NCBI RefSeq assembly: GCF_031323975.1
Contig: NZ_JAVIWS010000001.1
Coordinates: 3,596,001-3,660,000, forward strand
DNA length: 64,000 nucleotides
Source: Escherichia ruysiae
GTDB taxonomy: Bacteria; Pseudomonadota; Gammaproteobacteria; Enterobacterales; Enterobacteriaceae
Direction of reading: 5' to 3'
Part shown: positions 42,636-53,781 of the stretch, piece by piece
How the letters are laid out: every line of letters starts with the position of its first letter
Position numbering within the stretch: the stretch's first letter is position 1
Made by a program: the position numbers and the translations under genes
Notes under the pieces: generated by a model
What the model was told of the DNA's origin: nothing
Databases searched by the model: none
What the model saw: only the letters and a program-made list of their open reading frames with translations

Positions 42636-43787
42636 ATGGAATGGTACATGGGCAAATATATTCGTCCCTTATCCGATGCGGTATTTACCATCGCATCTGA
42701 TGACCTGTGGATCGAGAGTTCAGCGATCCAACAATTACACACCACGGCAAATTTACCCAACATGCAACGCGTAGTTGGGATGCCAGATTTACACCCCGGA
42801 CGCGGCTACCCGATTGGCGCAGCGTTCTTCTCCGTTGGTCGTTTTTACCCGGCACTGGTCGGCAATGATATCGGCTGCGGCATGGCGCTATGGCAAACAG
42901 ATATTCTCGCTCGCAAATACAACGCCGATAAGTTTGAAAAGCGATTATCAGCTTTGGATGACGTTGCTGAAGAAAGCTGGCTGGAGGAAAACCTGCCGTC
43001 AGCGTTTGCACAGCATTCGTGGCGCAGCGCGCTTGGCTCTATCGGTGGCGGAAACCACTTCGCAGAACTGCAACAAGTTGATCAAATTATCGACGCGGAA
43101 CTGTTTGCACTGGCTGGTCTGGATGCGCAGCATCTGCAACTGCTGGTTCATAGCGGCTCGCGGGGTTTGGGGCAGTCTATTTTACAGCGACATATTGCCT
43201 CGTTTTCGCATCATGGTTTGCCTGAAGGCAGTGATGACGCGCTACGGTATATTGCGGAACATGACGATGCGCTGGCGTTTGCGCGTATTAATCGCCAGAT
43301 GATCGCTCTGCGCATAATGCAACAGGTGAAAGCCAGCGGAAGTCCGGTTCTGGATGTGGCGCATAACTTTGTTAGCGCGTGTCAAATCGGCGATCAACAG
43401 GGTTTCTTGCATCGTAAAGGTGCCACGCCGGATGACAACGGTCTGGTGATTATTCCCGGTTCACGCGGTGATTACTCCTGGCTTGTACAGCCTGTTGCGA
43501 ACGAAAAAACGCTTCACTCGCTGGCGCATGGGGCAGGGCGTAAATGGGGGCGCACCGAGTGTAAAGGGCGGCTGGCAGCGAAATACACGGCGACGCAACT
43601 CTCGCGTACTGAACTTGGCAGCCGGGTAATTTGTCGCGATAAACAACTCATCTTCGAAGAAGCGCCACAAGCCTATAAATCGGCAGAAAGCGTGGTGCAA
43701 TGTCTGGTGCAGGCCGGTTTAATTATTCCTGTCGCGCGGCTGCGTCCGGTGCTGACGCTCAAAAACAGTGGAGGGAAAAAAGGATGA
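42636..43787 (+). CDS. rtcB2: RtcB2, RNA-splicing ligase RtcB-family protein
   Basis: A 383-residue RtcB-family ligase. Metal- and GTP-site motifs: [16 protein letters not shown] (about 48-63), [10 protein letters not shown] (about 76-85), GGGNHFAEL (about 134-142), HSGSRGLG (about 172-179), and C-terminal [12 protein letters not shown] with the guanylylated His. With PrfH it is reported to repair 16S rRNA cut in the decoding centre (colicin E3-type damage). Start is ATG 42636 or 42648 (MGKYIRPLS, the usual family N-terminus); both have weak ribosome-binding sites. The stop overlaps the prfH ATG. Confidence 0.93.
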   Translation: MEWYMGKYIRPLSDAVFTIASDDLWIESSAIQQLHTTANLPNMQRVVGMPDLHPGRGYPIGAAFFSVGRFYPALVGNDIGCGMALWQTDILARKYNADKFEKRLSALDDVAEESWLEENLPSAFAQHSWRSALGSIGGGNHFAELQQVDQIIDAELFALAGLDAQHLQLLVHSGSRGLGQSILQRHIASFSHHGLPEGSDDALRYIAEHDDALAFARINRQMIALRIMQQVKASGSPVLDVAHNFVSACQIGDQQGFLHRKGATPDDNGLVIIPGSRGDYSWLVQPVANEKTLHSLAHGAGRKWGRTECKGRLAAKYTATQLSRTELGSRVICRDKQLIFEEAPQAYKSAESVVQCLVQAGLIIPVARLRPVLTLKNSGGKKG

Positions 43788-44398
43788 TTTTGCTACAACT
43801 CTCCTCAGCTCAGGGGCCGGAAGAATGTTGTCTCGCAGTGAAAAAGGCGCTGGACAGGTTGATTAAAGAAGCTACCCGACAAGACGTCGCGGTAACGGTG
43901 CTGGAAACAGAAACGGGTCGCTATTCTGACACTCTGCGTTCGGCGCTGATTTCACTTGATGGCGACAGCGCATGGGCATTAAGCGAAAGCTGGTGTGGCA
44001 CTATTCAGTGGATTTGTCCGAGTCCGTATCGGCCTCATCATGGGCGCAAAAACTGGTTTCTGGGTATTGGGCGTTTTACCGCTGATGAGCAGGAGCAATC
44101 CGATGCGATCCGGTATGAGACGCTGCGTTCGTCGGGGCCGGGCGGTCAACATGTCAATAAAACCGACTCGGCGGTGCGCGCCACGCATCTGGCAACCGGG
44201 ATTAGCGTGAAGGTTCAGTCAGAGCGCAGCCAGCATGCTAACAAACGGCTGGCGCGATTGCTGATTGCCTGGAAGCTGGAACAACAGCAACTGGAAAATA
44301 GCACGGCGCTGAAATCGCAGCGGCGAATGTTCCATCACCAGATTGAACGTGGCAACCCGCGACGGACATTTACAGGGATGGCTTTTATCGAAGGATAG
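43784..44398 (+). CDS. prfH: PrfH, peptide chain release factor homolog (intact)
   Basis: A 204-residue class-I release-factor-like protein. The catalytic GGQ is in [20 protein letters not shown] (about 114-133), followed by the typical [18 protein letters not shown] segment. It lacks codon-recognition domains; known work ascribes to it release of peptides from ribosomes damaged in the decoding centre, so that RtcB2 can seal the rRNA. ATG 43784 overlaps the rtcB2 stop. K-12 prfH is shorter (about 166 residues); this copy is complete. Confidence 0.95.
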   Translation: MILLQLSSAQGPEECCLAVKKALDRLIKEATRQDVAVTVLETETGRYSDTLRSALISLDGDSAWALSESWCGTIQWICPSPYRPHHGRKNWFLGIGRFTADEQEQSDAIRYETLRSSGPGGQHVNKTDSAVRATHLATGISVKVQSERSQHANKRLARLLIAWKLEQQQLENSTALKSQRRMFHHQIERGNPRRTFTGMAFIEG

Positions 44399-44408
44399 TG
44401 AAGGGAAA

Positions 44409-44440
44409 CTGCCGGAAGGCGATTAAACGCCATCCGGCAG
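44409..44440. repeat. REP hairpin between convergent prfH and pepD
   Basis: CTGCCGGA / TCCGGCAG stem with inner GGCG / CGCC pairing: a REP unit that may also end transcription from both sides. Confidence 0.8.
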
Positions 44441-44452
44441 CAAATCAAATAA

Positions 44453-45910
44453 TTACTTCGCCGGAATTTCTTTCAGCAGTTCAGTCAGAAGCGTCCAGTA
44501 ATGACCAACGCTTTCGATATGAACTTGCTCATCCGGAGAGTGTGGTCCGGTGATAGTCGGCCCGATAGAAACCATGTCCATTTCCGGATACGGTTTTTTG
44601 AACAGACCACATTCCAGACCCGCGTGGATAATCTGGATGTTCGGCGTCTTGTTGAACAGACGCTGATAGGTTTCACGTACCAGATGCATTACCGGAGAGT
44701 TAGCGTCCGGCTGCCAGCCAGGATATGCGCCTTTCGCTTCGGTTTTCGCGCCTGCCAGTTTACCCAGCGAATCCAGCATACTGACCACGTAGTCTTTACC
44801 GCTGTCGATCAGAGAACGGATCAGGCAGTGAATTTGTACGTTATTGTCGGTCATGGTTACCACACCGACGTTCAGTGAGGTTTCAACCACGCCTTTTGCC
44901 ACGTCGGAGTTACGGATCACACCGTTCGGGGTGGCGTTCAACAGGCGAATAAAGGTATCGCGAGATTTGGTGGTCAGCGCAGTTTTGTCGTTCGCTACTG
45001 AATCCAGCAGTAATGCCAGGTTTTTCTCTTTCTCGGCCAGCTCGTTTTTCAGGATCTCCTGATAGGTATTCACCAGAGATTTCAGCGCGTCGACTTTATC
45101 GGCTGCGACAGCGATGGTTGCAAAGGCTTCACGCGGGATGGCGTTACGCAGTGTGCCGCCGTTGAAATCGATAAGGCGCAGATCCAGTTCTTCCGCATGA
45201 CCTGCCAGGAAGCGCACCAGCAGTTTGTTTGCATTACCCAGGCCAACGTGGATTTCGCCACCAGAGTGACCGCCTTTCAGACCTTTTAAGGTTAATTTAA
45301 AGGTTTCAAAACCAGCCGGAACTGTTTCACGGTCTAAATGCAGGTTGGAGGTGAAGTCGATACCCCCCGCGCAGCCCATGTAGATTTCACCTTCTTCTTC
45401 AGAGTCGGTGTTAATCAGAATATCTGCCTGTAACCAGTTGCTCTGTAAGCCGAACGCACCGTCCATACCGGCTTCTTCGGTCATGGTCAGCAGCACTTCC
45501 AGCGGGCCGTGTACCACGTTGTCATCGGCAAGAACCGCCAGCGCAGACGCCATGCCAATGCCGTTATCTGCACCGAGCGTGGTGCCGCGCGCTTTAACCC
45601 ATTCGCCATCGATATAAGGCTGGATAGGATCTTTAGTGAAGTCGTGCACGGTATCGTTGTTTTTCTGCGGCACCATATCGAGGTGAGCTTGTAAGACGAC
45701 CGGTTTACGATTTTCCATACCTGCGGTGGCAGGTTTACGAATCAGGATATTCCCCACTTGATCGCGTTCGACATGGAAACCTTTTTCTTTTGCCCAACCT
45801 ACAATGTATTCAGCGAGTTGCTCTTCGTGGTAGGACGGGTGAGGAATAGAACAGATTTTGGCAAAAATATCCCACAGCGGCTGTGGAGATAATTGAGACA
45901 GTTCAGACAC
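44453..45910 (-). CDS. pepD: PepD, aminoacyl-histidine dipeptidase (peptidase D)
   Basis: A 485-residue M20 metallodipeptidase that hydrolyses dipeptides such as carnosine-type Xaa-His. Zinc ligands lie in VLQAHLDMVPQ (about 76-86), GADNGIGMASALAV (about 118) and TEEAGMDGAFG (about 149), plus the C-terminal HAGLECGLF. Full length, cytosolic. Confidence 0.97.
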   Translation of the reverse strand: MSELSQLSPQPLWDIFAKICSIPHPSYHEEQLAEYIVGWAKEKGFHVERDQVGNILIRKPATAGMENRKPVVLQAHLDMVPQKNNDTVHDFTKDPIQPYIDGEWVKARGTTLGADNGIGMASALAVLADDNVVHGPLEVLLTMTEEAGMDGAFGLQSNWLQADILINTDSEEEGEIYMGCAGGIDFTSNLHLDRETVPAGFETFKLTLKGLKGGHSGGEIHVGLGNANKLLVRFLAGHAEELDLRLIDFNGGTLRNAIPREAFATIAVAADKVDALKSLVNTYQEILKNELAEKEKNLALLLDSVANDKTALTTKSRDTFIRLLNATPNGVIRNSDVAKGVVETSLNVGVVTMTDNNVQIHCLIRSLIDSGKDYVVSMLDSLGKLAGAKTEAKGAYPGWQPDANSPVMHLVRETYQRLFNKTPNIQIIHAGLECGLFKKPYPEMDMVSIGPTITGPHSPDEQVHIESVGHYWTLLTELLKEIPAK

Positions 45911-46170
45911 GTTAAGTCTCCTTGTCGATCACCCGCAAAACAGTATTGCAGGTCACAGGGTTAGCAGAAAATGTTGTCAGCACAAGTCAGGCTTGCGAGA
46001 TATGTTTGAGAATACCACTTTATCCAGCGACAGGTAGTAGCAGTGCGCAAAAAGACGCGGACTTATGTGAAATACTGGTTTTTAGTGCGTCAGATCTCTA
46101 TAATCTCGCGCAACCTATTTTCCCCTCGAACACTTTTTAAGCCGTAGATAAACAGGCTGGGACACTTCAC
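45911..46170. promoter_or_regulatory. pepD-gpt divergent promoter region
   Basis: A 260-bp divergent gap. A TATAAT box at 46099-46104, with T-rich sequence upstream, suits a gpt sigma70 promoter. No other gene is seen. Confidence 0.5.
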
Positions 46171-46629
46171 ATGAGCGAAAAATACATCGTCACCTGGGAC
46201 ATGTTGCAGATCCATGCACGTAAACTCGCAAGCCGACTGATGCCTTCTGAACAATGGAAAGGCATTATTGCCGTTAGCCGTGGCGGTCTGGTGCCGGGTG
46301 CGTTACTGGCGCGTGAACTGGGTATTCGTCATGTCGATACCGTTTGTATTTCCAGCTACGATCACGATAACCAGCGCGAACTGAAAGTGCTGAAACGTGC
46401 AGAAGGCGACGGTGAAGGCTTCATCGTCATTGATGATCTGGTGGATACCGGCGGTACTGCGGTTGCGATTCGTGAAATGTATCCTAAAGCGCACTTTGTC
46501 ACCATCTTCGCTAAACCGGCTGGTCGTCCACTGGTTGATGATTATGTTATTGATATCCCACAAGATACCTGGATTGAGCAACCGTGGGATATGGGCGTGG
46601 TATTCGTTCCGCCTATCTCTGGTCGCTAA
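46171..46629 (+). CDS. gpt: Gpt, xanthine(-guanine) phosphoribosyltransferase
   Basis: A 152-residue purine-salvage enzyme that joins PRPP with guanine, xanthine or hypoxanthine. The PRPP-binding motif is [17 protein letters not shown] (about 85-101). Typical length; a strong terminator follows. Confidence 0.98.
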   Translation: MSEKYIVTWDMLQIHARKLASRLMPSEQWKGIIAVSRGGLVPGALLARELGIRHVDTVCISSYDHDNQRELKVLKRAEGDGEGFIVIDDLVDTGGTAVAIREMYPKAHFVTIFAKPAGRPLVDDYVIDIPQDTWIEQPWDMGVVFVPPISGR

Positions 46630-46635
46630 TCTTTT

Positions 46636-46668
46636 CAACGCCTGGCTTCGCCGGGCGTTGTTCTTTTT
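46636..46668 (+). terminator. gpt terminator
   Basis: Stem CAACGCCTGGC / CCGGGCGTTG (GC-rich, TTCG loop), then TTCTTTTT. Confidence 0.9.
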
Positions 46669-46721
46669 AACTGCAGGCGAGTTACAATAGCTTCCAGTAA
46701 GTATTCCTGGAGGTTGCATCC

Positions 46722-47966
46722 ATGACACAGGCAAACCTGAGCGAAACCCTGTTCAAACCCCGCTTTAAACACCCTGAAACCTCGACGCTTGTCCGCCGCT
46801 TTAATCACGGTGCACAACCGCCAGTGCAGTCGGCTCTTGATGGCAAAACTATTCCCCACTGGTATCGCATGATTAACCGCCTGATGTGGATCTGGCGCGG
46901 CGTTGATCCGCGCGAAATCCTCGACGTCCAGGCGCGTATTGTGATGAGCGATGCCGAACGCACCGACAATGATTTGTACGATACGGTGATTGGTTACCGT
47001 GGCGGTAACTGGATTTATGAGTGGGCCACCCAGGCGATGTTGTGGCAACAGAAAGCGTGTGCGGAAGAAAATCCACAAGTCAGCGGTCGTTACTGGCTGC
47101 ACGCAGCGACGTTGTACAATATTGCTGCCTATCCACACCTGAAGGGTGATGATCTGGCAGAACAGGCGCAGACGTTATCAAACCGCGCTTATGAAGAAGC
47201 GGCGCAACGTCTGCCAGGAACGATGCGGCAAATGGAATTCACTGTGCCAGGGGGCGCGCCCATCACCGGGTTTCTCCATATGCCAAAAGGCGATGGTCCG
47301 TTCCCGACAGTATTAATGTGTGGTGGTCTGGATGCGATGCAAACGGACTATTACTCTCTTTATGAGCGTTATTTTGCGCCGCGCGGCATTGCGATGTTGA
47401 CTATCGATATGCCTTCGGTTGGTTTTTCTTCAAAATGGAAACTCACCCAGGATTCCAGCCTTCTGCATCAGCATGTGTTAAAGGCTCTGCCTAATGTGCC
47501 GTGGGTGGATCACACACGCGTTGCGGCCTTTGGTTTCCGTTTTGGTGCTAACGTCGCTGTACGTCTGGCTTACCTTGAATCGCCGCGTCTGAAAGCTGTG
47601 GCCTGCCTTGGTCCGGTGGTTCACACCTTGCTGAGTGATTTTAATTGCCAGCAACAGGTGCCGGAAATGTATCTTGACGTTCTGGCGAGTCGTTTAGGGA
47701 TGCACGATGCTTCCGACGAAGCGTTACGTGTAGAGTTGAATCGCTATTCATTGAAAGTGCAAGGGTTGCTGGGACGTCGCTGCCCAACGCCAATGTTATC
47801 AGGCTTCTGGAAGAACGATCCGTTCAGCCCGGAAGAGGATTCACGATTAATCACTTCGTCATCTGCTGACGGTAAATTGTTAGAAATTCCATTTAATCCG
47901 GTGTATCGGAATTTTGACAAAGCACTCCAGGAAATTACTAACTGGCTCGAAAAGCGATTGTGTTAA
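46722..47966 (+). CDS. frsA: FrsA (YafA), alpha/beta-hydrolase-fold fermentation/respiration switch protein
   Basis: A 414-residue alpha/beta-hydrolase-like protein, known to bind the PTS protein IIA-Glc and to affect the fermentation-respiration balance. At the place of the nucleophile elbow it has GFRFGAN instead of GxSxG, so a Ser nucleophile is lacking, as expected for this family. A GGAGG site precedes ATG. Confidence 0.95.
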   Translation: MTQANLSETLFKPRFKHPETSTLVRRFNHGAQPPVQSALDGKTIPHWYRMINRLMWIWRGVDPREILDVQARIVMSDAERTDNDLYDTVIGYRGGNWIYEWATQAMLWQQKACAEENPQVSGRYWLHAATLYNIAAYPHLKGDDLAEQAQTLSNRAYEEAAQRLPGTMRQMEFTVPGGAPITGFLHMPKGDGPFPTVLMCGGLDAMQTDYYSLYERYFAPRGIAMLTIDMPSVGFSSKWKLTQDSSLLHQHVLKALPNVPWVDHTRVAAFGFRFGANVAVRLAYLESPRLKAVACLGPVVHTLLSDFNCQQQVPEMYLDVLASRLGMHDASDEALRVELNRYSLKVQGLLGRRCPTPMLSGFWKNDPFSPEEDSRLITSSSADGKLLEIPFNPVYRNFDKALQEITNWLEKRLC

Positions 47967-48425
<459 letters not shown>

Positions 48426-48483
48426 GTGAAAAGTGCCGGATGTGATGTTTGAGCATCTCTTCCGGCCTGAAATAGTGGTTTTC

Positions 48484-48520
48484 GTAGGCCGGATAAGGCG
48501 TTCACGTCGCATCCGGCAAT
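48484..48520. repeat. REP element
   Basis: GTAGGCCGGATAAGGCG...CGCATCCGGCAAT between convergent crl and phoE; a second weaker GCCGGATG...CTTCCGGCC pair lies at 48433-48470. Confidence 0.88.
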
Positions 48521-48524
48521 ATTA

Positions 48525-49580
48525 TTAAAACTGATATGTCATTCCTATCGCGACAATATCATCATTATTAATATTCAACTTATTATCGCTATCCAGTTGG
48601 TTGATTTTATAATCAACAAATGCTGACATGTTTTTGTTGAAATAATACGTGGCACCGACGTCGATATAATTGACCAGATCCTCATCACCGATACCTTCAA
48701 TATCTTTTCCTTTCGATAGCACATAACCTAAAGATGGACGCAGACCAAAGTCGAATTGGTATTGAGCGACCGCTTCAAAGTTCTGTGTCTTATTGGCAAA
48801 GCCGCCAGTTATTGGCGTCATTTTGCGTGTTTCAGAATAGAAAGTTGCCAGATAAATATTATTGGCATCGTATTTCAGACCTGTTGCCCATGCTTCTGCA
48901 CGCTTGCCTGTGCCACGGCTTTGCAGATTCTGCTCGTTGGTGCGATCTGAGTTGGTATAGGCCCCACTAATGGCGAAATCGCTGCCGCCAAAGTCATATG
49001 TCAATGACGTGCCGAAGCCATCGCCGTTTTGCTTTTTAACGTCGCGGTTTTCGTTTTTCCCTTGATATTGCAGGGTTAAGTTCAGGCCATCGATAACGCC
49101 GAAGAAGTCGGTGTTCCGATACGTCGCCAGCCCGCTGGCGCGTTTGGTCATAAAGTTGTCGGTCTGCGCCGAGGAGTCGCCACCAAATTCCGGGAACATA
49201 TCGGTCCAGGCTTCGACGTCATACAGCGCGCCCAGGTTACGTCCATAATCGAAAGAACCTAAATCCTTATATTTCAACCCGGCAAAAGCGAGACGCGTTT
49301 TTTGCTGTGCGGTATCACTCTCCGCTTTATTTCCGGCAAACTCCGCTTCCCACCGACCATAACCGATCAGTTGATCGTTAATTTGCGTTTCGCCTTTAAA
49401 GCCAAAACGGATATAACTCTGGTCGCCATCTTTACTGTCATTATCACTCATATAATGCATGGCTTTAACTTTGCCATAGACATCCAGTTTATTACCGTCT
49501 TTGTTATATATTTCTGCGGCCTGAACGGATGCAGATGCCACAATACCCATCACCACTAATGCCAGAGTGCTCTTTTTCAT
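48525..49580 (-). CDS. phoE: PhoE, phosphate-starvation outer-membrane porin
   Basis: A 351-residue trimeric porin: signal peptide [21 protein letters not shown], mature start [21 protein letters not shown]3 constriction-loop [20 protein letters not shown], and a closing aromatic residue (MTYQF). It favours anion uptake under phosphate limitation. ATG 49580 is preferred to the ATG six bases upstream (MEMKKS). Confidence 0.97.
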   Translation of the reverse strand: MKKSTLALVVMGIVASASVQAAEIYNKDGNKLDVYGKVKAMHYMSDNDSKDGDQSYIRFGFKGETQINDQLIGYGRWEAEFAGNKAESDTAQQKTRLAFAGLKYKDLGSFDYGRNLGALYDVEAWTDMFPEFGGDSSAQTDNFMTKRASGLATYRNTDFFGVIDGLNLTLQYQGKNENRDVKKQNGDGFGTSLTYDFGGSDFAISGAYTNSDRTNEQNLQSRGTGKRAEAWATGLKYDANNIYLATFYSETRKMTPITGGFANKTQNFEAVAQYQFDFGLRPSLGYVLSKGKDIEGIGDEDLVNYIDVGATYYFNKNMSAFVDYKINQLDSDNKLNINNDDIVAIGMTYQF

Positions 49581-49653
49581 TTCCATTCCTGATTTTAATT
49601 AACGCGCGAATATTCAGCGGGAGAGACCCATTGAAAACAGGAAAGTTTTTAAC

Positions 49654-49679
49654 CTGAGATTGTTAAAGATATATTACAG
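49654..49679 (-). promoter_or_regulatory. Pho box of phoE
   Basis: On the minus strand, CTGTAATATATC then TTTAACAATCTCAG: two CTGTxAT-like half-sites 11 bp apart, 74 bp before the phoE ATG. This is the PhoB binding site known for phoE. Confidence 0.8.
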
Positions 49680-49867
49680 ATTAATAATATTCTTAAAATG
49701 TGGTAATTTATTAAATCTGTAATAAAAACGTAAACAACTGCCGCTACGCTTGCTGATCCCGCGCAACAAAACGCTATGCTTTGCTCGCAGATGGTTGGCA
49801 ACCGGCGACAGTCCTGCTAAAACGTTCGTTTGATATCATTTTTCCTAAAATTGAATGGCAGAGAATC

Positions 49868-50971
49868 ATGAGTGACAGCCAGACGCTGGTGGTAAAACTC
49901 GGCACCAGTGTGCTAACAGGCGGATCGCGCCGTCTGAACCGTGCCCATATCGTAGAACTTGTTCGCCAGTGCGCGCAGTTACATGCCGCCGGGCATCGGA
50001 TAGTCATTGTGACGTCGGGCGCGATTGCCGCCGGACGTGAGCACCTGGGTTACCCGGAACTGCCAGCGACTATCGCCTCGAAGCAACTATTGGCGGCGGT
50101 AGGGCAGAGTCGACTGATTCAACTGTGGGAACAACTCTTTGCAATTTACGGCATTCACGTCGGGCAGATGTTACTGACCCGTGCCGATATGGAAGACCGT
50201 GAACGCTTCCTGAATGCCCGCGATACGCTGCGTGCGCTGCTCGATAACAACATCGTTCCGGTAATTAATGAGAACGATGCTGTTGCTACGGCAGAGATTA
50301 AAGTCGGCGATAACGACAACCTTTCTGCGCTGGCGGCGATTCTGGCAGGTGCCGATAAGCTGTTGCTGCTGACCGATCAAAAAGGTTTGTATACCGCTGA
50401 CCCGCGCAGCAATCCGCAGGCGGAACTGATTAAAGATGTTTACGGCATTGATGACGCACTGCGGGCGATTGCCGGTGACAGCGTTTCAGGTCTTGGAACC
50501 GGCGGCATGGGCACCAAATTGCAGGCGGCGGACGTGGCTTGCCGTGCGGGGATCGACACCATTATTGCCGCAGGTAACAAGCCGGGCGTCATTGGTGATG
50601 TGATGGAAGGTATTCCTGTCGGTACGCTGTTCCATGCCCAGGCAACGCCTTTAGAAAATCGTAAACGCTGGATTTTTGGCGCGCCACCTGCGGGTGAAAT
50701 TACCGTTGATGAAGGGGCGACTGCTGCTATTCTTGAACGCGGCAGCTCCCTGTTGCCGAAAGGTATTAAAAGCGTGAGCGGCAACTTCTCGCGTGGTGAA
50801 GTCATTCGTATTTGCAACCTCGAAGGTCGCGATATAGCCCACGGTGTCAGCCGTTACAACAGCGATGCATTGCGTCGCATTGCCGGACACCACTCGCAAG
50901 AAATTGATGCAATACTGGGATATGAATATGGCCCGGTTGCCGTTCACCGTGATGACATGATTACCCGTTAA
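49868..50971 (+). CDS. proB: ProB, glutamate 5-kinase
   Basis: A 367-residue enzyme for the first step of proline synthesis (glutamate to gamma-glutamyl phosphate), feedback-inhibited by proline. Amino-acid-kinase domain at 1-250 ([62 protein letters not shown]), then a PUA domain. ATG 49868 is chosen over the upstream in-frame start at 49781. Confidence 0.98.
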   Translation: MSDSQTLVVKLGTSVLTGGSRRLNRAHIVELVRQCAQLHAAGHRIVIVTSGAIAAGREHLGYPELPATIASKQLLAAVGQSRLIQLWEQLFAIYGIHVGQMLLTRADMEDRERFLNARDTLRALLDNNIVPVINENDAVATAEIKVGDNDNLSALAAILAGADKLLLLTDQKGLYTADPRSNPQAELIKDVYGIDDALRAIAGDSVSGLGTGGMGTKLQAADVACRAGIDTIIAAGNKPGVIGDVMEGIPVGTLFHAQATPLENRKRWIFGAPPAGEITVDEGATAAILERGSSLLPKGIKSVSGNFSRGEVIRICNLEGRDIAHGVSRYNSDALRRIAGHHSQEIDAILGYEYGPVAVHRDDMITR

Positions 50972-50982
50972 GGAGCAGGCCG

Positions 50983-52236
50983 ATGCTGGAACAAATGGGC
51001 ATTGCCGCGAAGCAAGCCTCGTATAAATTAGCGCAACTCTCCAGCCGCGAAAAAAATCGCGTGCTGGAAAAGATCGCCGATGAACTGGAAGCACAAAGCG
51101 AAAATATCCTCAACGCTAACGCCCAGGATGTTGCAGACGCGCGTGCCAATGGCCTTAGCGAAGCGATGCTTGACCGTCTGGCACTGACGCCCGCGCGACT
51201 GAAAGGCATTGCCGACGATGTGCGCCAGGTGTGTAATCTCGCCGATCCGGTGGGGCAGGTGATTGATGGTGGTGTGCTGGACAGCGGTCTGCGTCTGGAG
51301 CGTCGTCGCGTCCCACTTGGCGTGATTGGGGTGATTTATGAAGCGCGCCCGAACGTGACGGTTGATGTCGCTTCCCTGTGCCTGAAAACCGGTAACGCGG
51401 TGATCCTGCGCGGTGGTAAAGAAACCTGCCGCACCAACGCTGCAACGGTGGCGGTGATTCAGGACGCCCTGCAATCCTGCGGTTTACCGGCAGGCGCAGT
51501 GCAGGCGATTGATAATCCGGATCGCGCATTGGTGAGTGAAATGCTGCGTATGGATAAATACATCGACATGCTGATCCCGCGCGGTGGCGCTGGTTTGCAT
51601 AAGCTGTGCCGCGAGCAGTCAACGATCCCGGTGATCACCGGCGGTATTGGCGTCTGCCATATTTATGTTGATGAAAGTGCAGAGATAGCTGAAGCCCTGA
51701 AAGTAATTATCAACGCGAAAACTCAGCGTCCGAGCACATGTAATACGGTAGAAACGTTGCTGGTAAATAAAAACATCGCTGATAGCTTCCTGCCCGCATT
51801 AAGCAAGCAAATGGCGGAAAGCGGCGTGACGTTACACGCAGATGTAGCTGCGCTGGCGCAGTTACAGGCAGGCCCTGCGAAGGTGGTGGCTGTTAAAGCC
51901 GAAGAGTATGACGATGAGTTTCTGTCATTAGATTTGAACGTCAAAATCGTCAGCGATCTTGACGATGCCATCGCTCATATTCGTGAACACGGCACCCAGC
52001 ACTCCGATGCGATCCTGACACGTGATATGCGCAATGCCCAGCGTTTTGTTAACGAAGTGGATTCTTCTGCTGTTTACGTCAACGCCTCTACACGTTTTAC
52101 CGACGGCGGCCAGTTTGGTCTTGGCGCGGAAGTGGCGGTAAGCACACAAAAACTCCACGCGCGCGGCCCGATGGGGCTGGAAGCACTGACCACTTACAAG
52201 TGGATCGGCATTGGTGATTACACCATTCGTGCGTAA
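50983..52236 (+). CDS. proA: ProA, gamma-glutamyl phosphate reductase
   Basis: A 417-residue NADPH-dependent enzyme of the aldehyde-dehydrogenase superfamily, second step of proline synthesis. Catalytic Cys in [18 protein letters not shown] (about 255). It follows proB by 11 bp with AAGGAG before ATG. Confidence 0.98.
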   Translation: MLEQMGIAAKQASYKLAQLSSREKNRVLEKIADELEAQSENILNANAQDVADARANGLSEAMLDRLALTPARLKGIADDVRQVCNLADPVGQVIDGGVLDSGLRLERRRVPLGVIGVIYEARPNVTVDVASLCLKTGNAVILRGGKETCRTNAATVAVIQDALQSCGLPAGAVQAIDNPDRALVSEMLRMDKYIDMLIPRGGAGLHKLCREQSTIPVITGGIGVCHIYVDESAEIAEALKVIINAKTQRPSTCNTVETLLVNKNIADSFLPALSKQMAESGVTLHADVAALAQLQAGPAKVVAVKAEEYDDEFLSLDLNVKIVSDLDDAIAHIREHGTQHSDAILTRDMRNAQRFVNEVDSSAVYVNASTRFTDGGQFGLGAEVAVSTQKLHARGPMGLEALTTYKWIGIGDYTIRA

Positions 52237-52240
52237 ACAA

Positions 52241-52306
52241 AACCGGGTGATGCAAAAGTAGCCGTTTGATTCACAAGGCCATTGACGCATCGCCCGGTTA
52301 GTTTTA
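52241..52306 (+). terminator. proBA terminator
   Basis: AACCGGGTGATGC pairs with GCATCGCCCGGTT around a long loop, followed by AGTTTT. Confidence 0.7.
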
Positions 52307-52350
52307 ACCTTGTCCACCGTGATTCACGTTCGTGAACATGTCCTTTCAGG

Positions 52351-52426
52351 GCCGATATAGCTCAGTTGGTAGAGCAGCGCATTCGTAATGCGAAGGTCGT
52401 AGGTTCGACTCCTATTATCGGCACCA
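52351..52426 (+). tRNA. thrW: tRNA-Thr (CGU anticodon)
   Basis: A 76-nt cloverleaf: GCCGATA / TATCGGC acceptor stem, CTCAGTTGGTAGAG D arm, anticodon stem-loop GCGCATTCGTAATGCG with CGT, GGTTCGACTCC T arm, encoded CCA end. This is a known prophage attachment gene in E. coli (CP4-6 in K-12). The 3' half should form the left attachment site of the satellite that follows. Confidence 0.98.
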
Positions 52427-52538
52427 TCACCTAGTTTTCCCAAGTCAACCCACATCAACAAAATCATTTAAAAACATATATATTACGTTGTTTTCATACG
52501 TTTGAGGTCAACCCTTGTCTCTTGAAATCAACACGCGG

Positions 52539-52591
52539 TTGGGGGCACAATCAGGGGCATGTTCTGTTCGGTCTAGGAAATGTGCCCCCAA
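52539..52591 (+). promoter_or_regulatory. Perfect 11-bp inverted repeat at the integrase start
   Basis: TTGGGGGCACA (52539-52549) and TGTGCCCCCAA (52581-52591). The second arm ends on the A of the proposed int ATG. It may form an mRNA hairpin blocking initiation, or represent integrase arm-type or autorepression sites; GGGGGCA-type copies recur at about 61454 and near the right end (63958-63978). Confidence 0.6.
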
Positions 52592-53781
52592 TGATGCTGA
52601 ATGCCCGCAAGGTTGAAGCTGCGAAAGGAAAAGAGAAAAGCTATAAGCTGTTTGATGGAGGTGGCCTATACCTTCAGGTCGAACCTAATGGCTCGCGTTA
52701 CTGGCGTATGAAATACCGTTTTGCTGGTAAAGAGAAACGATTGTCCTTTGGTGTTTATCCAACAGTCACACTTGCTGATGCCAGACAAAAACGAGAAGAC
52801 GCAAAGAAACTACTCGCAGCAGGTGAAGATCCCGGCGAAGTCAAAAAAGCCAAAAAGCAGGCTTTAAACGCAGCGATTGAGACACTTAACCCATTCAGAG
52901 AAGTGGCGTTAGAGTGGCACAAAATGAAATCATCCAAATGGTCTGAGGGCTATGCTTCCGACATCATTGAGGCATTTGAGAAAGACATTTTTCCGCATAT
53001 TGGGCACAGACCTATAGCTGATATTCAGCCCCTTGAACTGCTTGAAGTTCTGAGGTTGATAGAAGCTCGAGGCGCTATGGAGAAAGCGAAGAAAGTCCGT
53101 CAGCGATGCGGTGAAGTTTTTCGCTATGCCATCGTAACGGGTAGGGCAATCTACAATCCGGCACCGGATCTTGCCAGTGCGATGCAAGGACATGAAGCAG
53201 TCCACTATCCATTCCTCAAAGCCAACGAACTACCGGAGTTCTTTAATGCCCTTAATTCTTATTCAGGAAGTCCAATTGTATTGTTGGGGGCGCATTTACT
53301 TATCCTGACAGGTCTACGAACTGGAGAACTACGAGCAGGTGAGTGGCGAGAGGTGGATTTTGATAATGCGGTGTGGGAGATCCCAAAAGAACGTATGAAA
53401 ATGCGTAGGAGCCATATTGTCCCGTTACCAAAACAAGCATTATCCCATCTCAAAAGTTTGAAAGAACTAACTGGGAACTACCCGCTGATGTTCCCTGGAC
53501 GCAACGATCCTAGCAAATTTATGAGTGAAGCAAGCATCAATCAGGTGTTTAAACGTATTGGATATGCAGGGCGTGTTACGGGACATGGTTTCAGGCATAC
53601 GATGAGTACAATTCTACATGAGAAAGGATTTAACAGCGCTTGGATTGAAACCCAGCTTGCTCATTCGGACAAAAACTCTATTCGTGGAATTTATAACCAT
53701 GCCCAATATCTCGAAGGGAGAAGAGAAATGATGCAATGGTATGCTAATTATTTATCTGAGCTAATTGGTACTCATAAATGA
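52591..53781 (+). CDS. int: P4-type tyrosine integrase
   Basis: A 396-residue site-specific recombinase of the P4 family. N-terminal arm-binding domain (KLFDGGGLYLQVEPNGSRYW, LSFGVYPTVTLADAR), SAM-like core domain, catalytic domain with Arg in LTGLRTGELRAGEWR, HGFRHTMST (HxxR), and Tyr in YNHAQYLEGRREMM. It integrates at thrW, immediately upstream. ATG 52591 (MMLNARKVEAA) gives the family N-terminus; the longer frame from 52522 is rejected. Confidence 0.95.
   Translation: MMLNARKVEAAKGKEKSYKLFDGGGLYLQVEPNGSRYWRMKYRFAGKEKRLSFGVYPTVTLADARQKREDAKKLLAAGEDPGEVKKAKKQALNAAIETLNPFREVALEWHKMKSSKWSEGYASDIIEAFEKDIFPHIGHRPIADIQPLELLEVLRLIEARGAMEKAKKVRQRCGEVFRYAIVTGRAIYNPAPDLASAMQGHEAVHYPFLKANELPEFFNALNSYSGSPIVLLGAHLLILTGLRTGELRAGEWREVDFDNAVWEIPKERMKMRRSHIVPLPKQALSHLKSLKELTGNYPLMFPGRNDPSKFMSEASINQVFKRIGYAGRVTGHGFRHTMSTILHEKGFNSAWIETQLAHSDKNSIRGIYNHAQYLEGRREMMQWYANYLSELIGTHK

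Noticed and set aside
46034..46170. Riboswitch or purine-dependent leader before gpt
   Set aside because: The leader is short, and I cannot see a conserved aptamer fold or terminator-antiterminator pair.
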